17,376 nucleotides of DNA from Spirochaetia bacterium. Its GTDB lineage: Bacteria > Spirochaetota > Spirochaetia > Treponematales > Treponemataceae. Positions 7,993 through 14,183 of this stretch are shown piece by piece (within the stretch, counting starts at the first letter, position 1; the number at the start of each line of letters is the position of its first letter). The stretch spans positions 1-17,376 of the forward strand of contig CAAGBC010000065.1 in assembly GCA_900767955.1 (NCBI GenBank). Direction: 5' to 3'. The position numbers and the translations under genes are program-made. The notes under the pieces were generated by a model, which saw only the letters and a list, made by a program, of their open reading frames with translations, ran no database searches and was not told the origin of the DNA.

Positions 7993-8709
7993 TTATATCC
8001 AAAATAAATCTTTTACTGAGTTGTATGAAGTCAAAGGATTTTTAATTCCGTATTCTTCAAGATTAAGTTTTAAGCCATCTTCTGGTGTTCCGTTGAATTT
8101 AATTTTTCCAGAATCTAAAATTATAAATGAATCAGCAAGGCCTAAGATTTTTTCTAAATCGTGAGTTAATACGATTATAGTTTTATTTTGTTCTTTTAGT
8201 TGTTTTAAAATTGCACAAACTTGTTTAATTCCAATCAAATCAAGGTTTGCAAAAGGTTCATCAAAAATAATAAAATCCCTGTTTAACGCAAGAATTCCTG
8301 CAACAGCAAGACGACGCTTTTCTCCGCCAGATAAAACTCTTGCCTGAAAATCACGCTTTTCGAATAAGCCACATTGTTTTAATGTTTCTTCTGCTTTTTG
8401 AAGTCTTTCCTGTTTTTTTAGTTGCAAGTTCCGTAAGCCAAAAAGAACATCTTCAAGTGGAGTTTCTCCAAGAATTTGTGAATTAGCATCTTGAAACACA
8501 AGTCCTACTTCATCGCATTTAATAGTTCCACTTGTTTGTTTGTCTAAGCCTGCAATTAACGACATTAAAACGCTTTTTCCAGAACCGTTTTTTCCTCCGA
8601 TTACAAGAAATTCCCCTTTTTTTACAGAAAAAGAAACATCTTGCAAGGCGATAGTTCCGTTTGCAAATGTGCGATTAATATTTTGAACTTCTAAAACAAT
8701 GTGATTCAT
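7993..8709 (-). CDS. ecfA: ECF transporter ATPase EcfA (BioM/CbiO type)
   Basis: A 238-residue ABC ATPase that powers vitamin uptake on the inner face of the cytoplasmic membrane. All key motifs are present: Walker A GKNGSGKS (39-46), Q-loop FQDANSQI (72-79, close to the FQNPDNQI form typical of ECF ATPases), signature LSGGEKRR (126-133), Walker B FIIFDEP (146-152), D-loop ANLD and switch His183 in LTHD. It lies 27 nt after bioY and directly before ecfT. Only one ATPase gene is present, so a homodimer is likely, as in BioMN-type systems. Its neighbours point to biotin as the cargo. Confidence 0.93.
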   Translation of the reverse strand: MNHIVLEVQNINRTFANGTIALQDVSFSVKKGEFLVIGGKNGSGKSVLMSLIAGLDKQTSGTIKCDEVGLVFQDANSQILGETPLEDVLFGLRNLQLKKQERLQKAEETLKQCGLFEKRDFQARVLSGGEKRRLAVAGILALNRDFIIFDEPFANLDLIGIKQVCAILKQLKEQNKTIIVLTHDLEKILGLADSFIILDSGKIKFNGTPEDGLKLNLEEYGIKNPLTSYNSVKDLFWI

Positions 8710-8736
8710 ATAGATATTATCAATTTTTATAATCTT

Positions 8737-9285
8737 CTATTCAAGATAGTTTTTTACAGTAGGAAGAATTTTTTTTGCAAAAGGAATAGCAATTGCCGAT
8801 TTGACTAATGTCCCTGGCAGAAACGGAATTAAGACAATTGTCAAATTTTCTGCAAAAGAGTTGGCAGGAAAAAGAACGGAAAATCTAAAAATCCCAAAAG
8901 CGTAAATAATAATAGTAGAAATAACAACTGCAATAGAAACAAAAATCCAAAGGACAATATTATTTTGTTTTTTCCATGCAAAAAGAAGAATCAGACCTGC
9001 CACAAAAGCTGCAACCAAATAGCCAATCAAAAAACCACCAGTTGGACCTTGCAAAATTACGCTAATTCCTGCCTTTCCAGAAAAAACAGGAAGCCCTAAA
9101 CAACCAAGAAATAAAAAAATCAAAACAGAAAGAGTTCCATACACAGGGCCCAAGACAATGCCTGCAATAATGCAAAGTACATCTTGCAAAACAAGAGGAA
9201 TTCCCGCAATAAACGGAATTTGAATAAAACTGCTTGCACAAATCAACGCCGAAAATAACGCCGCAAAGGTAAGTTTTTTTGACAT
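8737..9285 (-). CDS. bioY: Biotin transporter substrate-binding component BioY
   Basis: A 182-residue integral membrane S component that binds biotin for the EcfA-EcfT module. About six hydrophobic segments cover the protein. The family signatures GLPVFSGKAGI (64-74) and GPTGGFLIGY (80-89) are clear. The C-terminal motif reads PFLPGTLVK (154-162); many BioY proteins have Asp where this has Thr159, so ligand contacts may differ. It is the first gene of a bioY-ecfA-ecfT set, which suggests biotin import rather than synthesis. No Shine-Dalgarno is visible; TATAAT ends 6 nt before the ATG, suggesting a leaderless message. Confidence 0.93.
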   Translation of the reverse strand: MSKKLTFAALFSALICASSFIQIPFIAGIPLVLQDVLCIIAGIVLGPVYGTLSVLIFLFLGCLGLPVFSGKAGISVILQGPTGGFLIGYLVAAFVAGLILLFAWKKQNNIVLWIFVSIAVVISTIIIYAFGIFRFSVLFPANSFAENLTIVLIPFLPGTLVKSAIAIPFAKKILPTVKNYLE

Positions 9286-9291
9286 AAAGTG

Positions 9292-9319
9292 ATTATATAT
9301 TTTTCAGAAAAAATGTGGA
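9292..9319 (-). promoter_or_regulatory. Putative bioY promoter, implying a leaderless transcript
   Basis: On the - strand, TCCACA (9319-9314, 4 of 6 to the -35 consensus), a 16-bp spacer and a perfect TATAAT (9297-9292). The expected start falls at or within a base or two of the bioY ATG at 9285. No ribosome binding site lies between. Confidence 0.55.
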
Positions 9320-9360
9320 ATAGAAGATGTGTTATTCGTTGTTTCGGCTACAAATTTGTT

Positions 9361-9400
9361 AAAAAAAAAAAGGAAAACGGCCAAAGGCTCGTTTTCCTTT
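9361..9400 (-). terminator. Rho-independent terminator for the acyl-CoA synthetase transcript
   Basis: On the - strand AAAGGAAAACG plus GCC pairs with GGC plus CGTTTTCC across a TTT loop, with one bulged base, and is followed by eleven T (9371-9361). Its core, GAAAACGGCC-AAA-GGCTCGTTTTC in + orientation, is repeated with a compensating change at 9429-9452. Confidence 0.8.
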
Positions 9401-9428
9401 CCATAAGTAGTAATAATAATGTAATCCA

Positions 9429-9452
9429 GAAAACGACCAAAGGTTCGTTTTC
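9429..9452. repeat. Second copy of the GAAAACG hairpin
   Basis: GAAAACGACC (9429-9438), loop AAA, GGTTCGTTTTC (9442-9452). Relative to the copy at 9373-9398 a G-C pair has become A-T on both arms, and the same single-base bulge is kept. No T run follows on either strand, so it is not a simple terminator. Confidence 0.7.
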
Positions 9453-9453
9453 G

Positions 9454-9496
9454 TCCCCGGGTTCTTAGGGTGGGAAACCCTAAGCAGTGCTGGGGA
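9454..9496. other. GC-rich nested hairpin, candidate structured RNA
   Basis: CTTAGGGT (9464-9471) and ACCCTAAG (9477-9484) pair perfectly around GGGAA, enclosed by a second stem TCCCC (9454-9458) with GGGGA (9492-9496). The GC content stands well above its surroundings, a common sign of structured RNA in AT-rich genomes. I do not recognise an RNA family. Confidence 0.45.
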
Positions 9497-9506
9497 AAGA
9501 GATGGG

Positions 9507-9562
9507 TTTTAGGGAAGAGAAAACACCCGCTTCTGAGTAGAGGGGTTTTCTCTTCCCTAAAA
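9507..9562. other. Long perfect inverted repeat next to the synthetase stop codon
   Basis: Arms at 9507-9524 and 9545-9562 are complementary over 18 bp without mismatch (core AGGGAAGAGAAAAC), and CCC/GGG extends the stem after one bulged base. It begins 9 nt after the acyl-CoA synthetase stop. It lacks a 3' T run in either direction, so it may protect a 3' end or be part of a structured 3' UTR. Confidence 0.6.
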
Positions 9563-9571
9563 AAAAACTGT

Positions 9572-11308
9572 TTATTTTTTATAATTACGCTTAATCTTTT
9601 TAGTTGTTGTCATTTCTAGTGGATTTTCTAGAATTGTGATGCGAGTAATTCTTGCGTAAGGTTGCAAAGTTTTATTTACTTTAGAAACTTCACCTTGAAT
9701 TCTTGCTGTCACTTCAGGAGAATTGTAAGATTCTTCGCGCTTTTGACCAAGTTCTTCGTAAACTGAATCGCTTGGATAAATTAATGCTTCAATTTCTTCT
9801 GCTGTTTCATCTTCTGCGTTTGCGTATCCCTGAACAACAATCTGCTGAACATCATCACATAATTGGAATGCGTCCTCAATTTCTTCTGGGTATACATTTT
9901 TTCCACCAGCTGTAACAATAAGGTTTTTAGCTCTTCCGCAAAGGTAAACATAGTGTTCTTTGTCGATTTTTCCAATGTCACCAGTTTTTAGCCAACCGTC
10001 TTCAGTAAACATTTTTGCTGTTTCTTCAGGCATGTTGTAATAACCTTTCATAATCATTGGGCCTTTTGCACAAATTTCACCGATTCCATTTTCATCTGGA
10101 TTTAGGATTTTAATTTCTGAATAAGGAGTGAATGAGCGTCCAACACTTTCGATTTTGAATTTTTCAATTGGATTCAATGTGATAATTGGTGAAGTTTCAG
10201 TTAATCCGTATCCTTGAATAAAGTTAATTCCCATTGAGTTGTAACCTTTGAATACAGATGAAGCAAGAGGTCCACCACCACAAATTGCAACACGCAATGT
10301 ACTGATGTTTGCTTTTTCAAGAACTGGTTTTAATAAAACTTTACCAGGATTAAGTTTTGTAAGTTTTTTAATTCCATAAGAAAAGTTCATTAATCCGTTC
10401 ATTAAGCCAGAAACTACAGGGCCTTTTTCTTTTAAGCCTTTTTTGATTCCAGAAAGCAATTTGTTATACAACAAAGGAACGCCAAGCATAACAGTAATGT
10501 GTCCTTCGCGTAATTCTTTCATCAAGCGAGAAACGGACATGCTCTTTCCGAATACAATTTCTGCACCAACAGAAAGAGGACAGATAAACGCTGCTTGCAT
10601 TGTGTATGCGTGGTGAATTGGAAGCAATGCGTAGAATGTATCTGTTGGAAGAATTAATAACTGTGTCTGTGCAAGGAATGAGTCACTGATTAAGTTTTCA
10701 TGTGTAAGCATTACACCTTTTGGAATTCCTGTTGTTCCAGATGTAAATAAAATTACAGCTAAATCTTCTGGAGTTACAGGTTCATTCATTGTAACTTCTT
10801 TTGTTGCTTTTAGATTGTAAACATAAGTATCTGGCTTTTTAGGAGTTAAAGACATAACCTTTAATTTAGGGTTATTATTTTTAACCATGTCGTATTTTTC
10901 TTCATCAACGAAGATAATTTTTGGTTCAGAAGCTTTAATCAAATTCTGAACTTCAGTTTCGTTTAGACCGTAATCCAATGGAATTACTGTTCCAGAAGCA
11001 AACATTGTTGCCAAATAAACTATTGCCCATTCAGGTGAGTTTTTTCCTGTAACAGCAACATGATCACCTTTTTTTACTCCATTTTCTACTAGCCATTGTG
11101 CTAATGTCTGAATTTTGTCAAAGGCCTGTTTATAGGTAAGTGTTTGTTTTGAACCGTTAGGTCCTTCAAAATCTGTAAAACATGGATTATCTCCAAATCG
11201 TTCTACATTGATTTGAATTAATTGTGGGAATGTAGGCCACTCTGTAGTAAAAACTTTATTTCTGTAAGGATCTAAAGCTTTCCAAGGCATTTTAACTTTG
11301 CTTGCCAT
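9572..11308 (-). CDS. Long-chain acyl-CoA synthetase (AMP-forming fatty acid-CoA ligase)
   Basis: A 578-residue adenylate-forming enzyme expected to activate fatty acids with ATP and CoA for lipid synthesis or breakdown. The ANL-superfamily motifs are present in order: FTSGTTGIPKG (188-198), GYGLTETSP (366-374), KTGDIG (441-446), GRAKNLIVTAGGKNVYPEE (458-476) and the C-terminal TTTKKIKR (567-574) with the catalytic lysine at 570/571. The ATG at 11308 is supported by AGAGG 6 nt upstream. The gene runs divergently from the NlpC operon across 123 bp and has a hairpin-rich 3' flank. The exact chain length cannot be read from sequence; acyl-ACP synthetase activity is also possible. Confidence 0.9.
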   Translation of the reverse strand: MASKVKMPWKALDPYRNKVFTTEWPTFPQLIQINVERFGDNPCFTDFEGPNGSKQTLTYKQAFDKIQTLAQWLVENGVKKGDHVAVTGKNSPEWAIVYLATMFASGTVIPLDYGLNETEVQNLIKASEPKIIFVDEEKYDMVKNNNPKLKVMSLTPKKPDTYVYNLKATKEVTMNEPVTPEDLAVILFTSGTTGIPKGVMLTHENLISDSFLAQTQLLILPTDTFYALLPIHHAYTMQAAFICPLSVGAEIVFGKSMSVSRLMKELREGHITVMLGVPLLYNKLLSGIKKGLKEKGPVVSGLMNGLMNFSYGIKKLTKLNPGKVLLKPVLEKANISTLRVAICGGGPLASSVFKGYNSMGINFIQGYGLTETSPIITLNPIEKFKIESVGRSFTPYSEIKILNPDENGIGEICAKGPMIMKGYYNMPEETAKMFTEDGWLKTGDIGKIDKEHYVYLCGRAKNLIVTAGGKNVYPEEIEDAFQLCDDVQQIVVQGYANAEDETAEEIEALIYPSDSVYEELGQKREESYNSPEVTARIQGEVSKVNKTLQPYARITRITILENPLEMTTTKKIKRNYKK

Positions 11309-11417
11309 AAAAACCTCTGTTATATAAATATGAAATAAATCAGAAAAATTCTAAAATATTTGCATTCTATTTTAACATGATTTTCCTAAACTTGTAACAA
11401 AATCTTTAAAAATGATT

Positions 11418-11423
11418 TATAAT
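11418..11423 (+). promoter_or_regulatory. Perfect TATAAT -10 element before the NlpC/P60 gene
   Basis: TATAAT ends 8 nt before ATG 11432, with no Shine-Dalgarno between, so the start would lie about 2 nt ahead of the ATG. A possible -35, TTGTAA, sits 20 bp upstream, which is too far for a standard spacer. It lies in the 123-bp divergent region shared with the acyl-CoA synthetase gene. Confidence 0.45.
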
Positions 11424-11431
11424 TATTAGTT

Positions 11432-12508
11432 ATGAATAAGATAAAAGCTTATTTTGTTGTTGGAACTATTATGTTCCTTTTATTAATTCCGTTTAAATGT
11501 TTTTCTCAGAATTCTATTACCCCTGAACAAGCTAAAGAATTGCGTGAAACACTTGTGATAGAGGCAAAGAAATATGTTGGAAGTCCTTATATTCGTGGGG
11601 CAACTGGGCCAAATTCCTTTGACTGCTCTGGTTTGGTTTTTTATGTAGCACGGGAATCAATTCAATTCCAATTGCCACGAACTGTAAAAGCAATGTATGG
11701 TTTTGTAAAAATTATTCCCGATGAAGAAAGACAAGTTGGTGATTTAGTATTTTTTAAGACAACTGGCGATGGAACTATTTCTCATGTGGGAATTTATATC
11801 GGCAACGGACAATTTATTTCTGCAGTAAGTGACGGACCAAATACAGGTGTAATTGTTTCTTCCTTGCGTGAAGCTTATTGGAAGCGATGTTACGCTTGTA
11901 CAGGGCAATTTTTAGTTCCATCAAAATTATATGAAGGTTCAGATGATGTAATTTACGCATTTGCTGACGGTTCTTCTTCCACTAAAGCGGCAACAACACC
12001 GCAAACTACAGCTGATAAAATTTTGGTAGATACTTCAATTTCTGGAGATTGGTCTTTGTTTACTTCAAAACGATTTATGCCAAACTTTAGAGGAATTACT
12101 GCTGCGGCAAATCTTTTGTACACAGGTTGGCCTTTGTCTCCAGGAATTGGGACGATGATAAAATGGAATTACGGAGTAAAATCTTTTCAGTTTCCGATTA
12201 TCTTTTCTTTATCCTTTGGAAATTTTGTAAAAGTGTATGCGGGCCCTGTTTTTTCAATAGGAGCAAGTTATCAGCCTGATACAGATGAAAAAATTCAAGC
12301 ATCGATTTTTCCTGGTATAATTGGAGTTTCTTGGCAAACACCATCTTTAACAAAAGGAAAGTACAAGATTCATTTATTTCAAGATTTTTCATATTCGGTA
12401 TTTAATAACATGGATAATGCAACCTTAAATTTTGTTGATTCTGTTTCAGCGGGATTTGTGTTAAATTCTGGAATTCGTGTAACATTTCCATTTTCTGAAT
12501 TTTTATAA
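11432..12508 (+). CDS. Secreted NlpC/P60 peptidase with beta-barrel-like C-terminal domain
   Basis: A 358-residue exported protein. The signal peptide is residues 1-25 (hydrophobic 7-20, likely cut after FS in KCFSQ). An NlpC/P60 domain, a cysteine peptidase fold that usually cleaves cell-wall peptides, spans about 35-160. The catalytic Cys65 is in FDCSGLV and His118 in SHVGIYIGNG. The third polar position, often His or Asn in GNG..IHA, is Ser130 (GQFISA). A Ser/Thr-rich linker at about 170-200 precedes a domain of alternating aromatic, glycine-rich strands (about 205-358) that looks like a small outer-membrane barrel. The domain pairing suggests a hydrolase held at the outer membrane; this is inference. 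It probably heads a five-gene run and has no clear ribosome binding site. Confidence 0.88.
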   Translation: MNKIKAYFVVGTIMFLLLIPFKCFSQNSITPEQAKELRETLVIEAKKYVGSPYIRGATGPNSFDCSGLVFYVARESIQFQLPRTVKAMYGFVKIIPDEERQVGDLVFFKTTGDGTISHVGIYIGNGQFISAVSDGPNTGVIVSSLREAYWKRCYACTGQFLVPSKLYEGSDDVIYAFADGSSSTKAATTPQTTADKILVDTSISGDWSLFTSKRFMPNFRGITAAANLLYTGWPLSPGIGTMIKWNYGVKSFQFPIIFSLSFGNFVKVYAGPVFSIGASYQPDTDEKIQASIFPGIIGVSWQTPSLTKGKYKIHLFQDFSYSVFNNMDNATLNFVDSVSAGFVLNSGIRVTFPFSEFL

Positions 12509-12539
12509 TATGAATAACTAAATTATGCGTGGAATAAAA

Positions 12540-13193
12540 ATGAAAACTAAAAATGTAATTCTTGTAAGTATTTTTTCTGTTTTGTTATTTTTGTTATGTT
12601 CTTGTAAAACAGAATTAAAAATTATAGTTTTGCCTTCTGGAAAAATTGCTGTGGAATATTACGCAGTTCCAGGAAAGTCTTTTTCGGAAACGATTCTTGC
12701 AATTTCTGGGGAAGAAGTATTTTCTGATGAACCAATTGTGTTTAATGCAAATGAAATAAAAACATCTGTTGTGCAAACTGGCTTGGAAGAAATTGATGTT
12801 TCAGGTGTAAAAAAATCAACTTTGGATATAAAGGGAATAATTCCTACAAATAAAAGTGATATTTTTTCAAAATCGGGAATTATCAAATATGGAACAAAAG
12901 CAAACGATGTGGAAATTGTAATTTCTACGGAAACTTTGCAAAAATTTTATGAGTTTTGTCCTGAACAGTTTCAAACTTACATTGATTTATTTATGTCTCC
13001 ATCTTTTACTGGGGAAGAAATGACAACAGAAGAATATGTTGATTTAGTTTCATCTGTTTACGGGCAAGAATTAGCTGATGAAGTTTTGACTTCAAAATTA
13101 CATATTACACTTCAAAAAAATGATAGCAAAGTCGTCAAAGAAATAAGTTTACTTGATTTATTAAATAATTCTACAAGTATTTTAATAAAATAA
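12540..13193 (+). CDS. Small lipoprotein of unknown function
   Basis: A 217-residue protein from ATG 12540, preceded by GTGGA 7 nt upstream; an in-frame ATG at 12525 would add five residues. The signal is typical for a lipoprotein: MKTKN, a hydrophobic core and LLCSC with Cys22. The mature part is mixed alpha/beta with no motif I recognise (LPSGKIAVEYY near the start, an acidic MTTEEYVDLVSSVYGQE near the C-terminus). It lies 31 nt after the NlpC gene and 24 nt before slyX, so is probably co-transcribed. TATAAT at 12504-12509 overlaps the NlpC stop and could be an internal promoter. An envelope role is inferred only from the signal. Confidence 0.85.
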   Translation: MKTKNVILVSIFSVLLFLLCSCKTELKIIVLPSGKIAVEYYAVPGKSFSETILAISGEEVFSDEPIVFNANEIKTSVVQTGLEEIDVSGVKKSTLDIKGIIPTNKSDIFSKSGIIKYGTKANDVEIVISTETLQKFYEFCPEQFQTYIDLFMSPSFTGEEMTTEEYVDLVSSVYGQELADEVLTSKLHITLQKNDSKVVKEISLLDLLNNSTSILIK

Positions 13194-13217
13194 AAAATGC
13201 TGTAAAATTATTTTGTT

Positions 13218-13433
13218 ATGACTGAAGAAGATTACGAAAAAAGATTTATTGATTTAGAAATGAAGCTTGCTTATTTAGAAGATTTTATGAATCAACTTCA
13301 AGAAGTCGCTGTTGAGCAAGCTAAAACTATTGAAATTCTAAAAAAAGAAAATCGTATTATTTCTGGAAAATTGCAAGAAGTTTCTGATTCAATGGAATTA
13401 GAAATTCCTAATAGAAAACCTCCTCATTACTAA
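13218..13433 (+). CDS. slyX: SlyX family protein
   Basis: A 71-residue coiled-coil protein. Heptad-like leucine and isoleucine spacing runs through about residues 8-58 (FIDLEMKLAYLEDFMNQLQE), and the C-terminus ends in the family hallmark PPHY. SlyX is widespread but its function is unsettled. The gene lies 24 nt after the lipoprotein gene and 12 nt before the pseudouridine synthase gene. There is no Shine-Dalgarno; TAAAAT at 13203-13208 is 9 nt before the ATG. Confidence 0.9.
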   Translation: MTEEDYEKRFIDLEMKLAYLEDFMNQLQEVAVEQAKTIEILKKENRIISGKLQEVSDSMELEIPNRKPPHY

Positions 13434-13445
13434 TATTAATCAATT

Positions 13446-14183
13446 ATGAAAAATCAAAAAGACGAAGTAATAACAGGCAATACTCAGCATCTTAAAATTT
13501 TATATCAAGATGAATGGATTTTAGTTGTTTACAAACCTTCGGGGCTTTTGTCTGTTTCTGTAAATCAAAATCACAAAATAAAAAGTGCAGAATCTGTTTT
13601 GGAAACTATTTTGCGCAAAAAAGGAACTTATTCATCATCACGCAAGCCTTTGCCAGTTCACAGATTGGATAGAGATACTTCTGGTGTTATGATTTTTGCC
13701 CTTAATAAAAATGCCCAGAAAAAAATTATGGATAACTGGCAGGAATTAGTCACTTCCCGATGTTATAGGGCGTTAGCAGAAAATCCAAAAAAAATTAATA
13801 TTCCTGCGGAAGGAACAATTGATAAGCCTCTTGCTTTTAATGCTTACAATGTTGCCTATGTTCCCAAAAAAGAAGATATTGCTGCAAAAAAATTAAAAAC
13901 AGTTTCAGCTGTAACTCATTACAAGGTGTTAAACTTTGGAAAAAAATACACATTCTTTGAGTTGGAACTTGAAACTGGCAGAAAAAATCAAATCAGAGCT
14001 CATTTAGCTTCTATGGGATTTCCTTTGGCTGGAGATTCAAATTACAGAGCAAAAACTAATCCTTTTAATCGACTTTGTTTGCACGCAAGAACTATAGAAT
14101 TTGTTCATCCATTTACTAATGAAAAATTAAAATTTGAAGTTCCAGAGCCTTTTCAATGGGCTTGCTGTGGTGAAAGAAAATGA
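13446..14183 (+). CDS. RluA-family RNA pseudouridine synthase
   Basis: A 245-residue enzyme that should convert specific uridines in rRNA or tRNA to pseudouridine. The catalytic motif HRLDRDTSG (72-80, nucleophile Asp75) and the downstream GRKNQIRAHL (178-187) and LHA (212-214) are intact. There is no N-terminal S4 domain, so it resembles RluA rather than RluC/RluD. The target cannot be assigned. The last four bases overlap the next gene (ATGA), implying translational coupling. No Shine-Dalgarno precedes the ATG; a TAATAT hexamer overlapping the slyX stop is 9 nt upstream. Confidence 0.93.
   Translation: MKNQKDEVITGNTQHLKILYQDEWILVVYKPSGLLSVSVNQNHKIKSAESVLETILRKKGTYSSSRKPLPVHRLDRDTSGVMIFALNKNAQKKIMDNWQELVTSRCYRALAENPKKINIPAEGTIDKPLAFNAYNVAYVPKKEDIAAKKLKTVSAVTHYKVLNFGKKYTFFELELETGRKNQIRAHLASMGFPLAGDSNYRAKTNPFNRLCLHARTIEFVHPFTNEKLKFEVPEPFQWACCGERK

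Noticed and set aside
9350..9359. ACAAATTTGT palindrome upstream of bioY as a BirA or BioR operator
   Set aside because: It is only 10 bp, lies about 30 bp beyond the putative -35, and does not match the spaced half-site form of known biotin operators. Chance palindromes are common in such AT-rich DNA.
9703..9915. Forward frame inside the acyl-CoA synthetase gene
   Set aside because: The opposite strand encodes conserved synthetase residues here, and this frame has no ribosome binding site or known motif.
12510..12521. Mini frame Met-Asn-Asn between the NlpC and lipoprotein genes
   Set aside because: Three codons with no ribosome binding site; no evidence of leader-peptide control.
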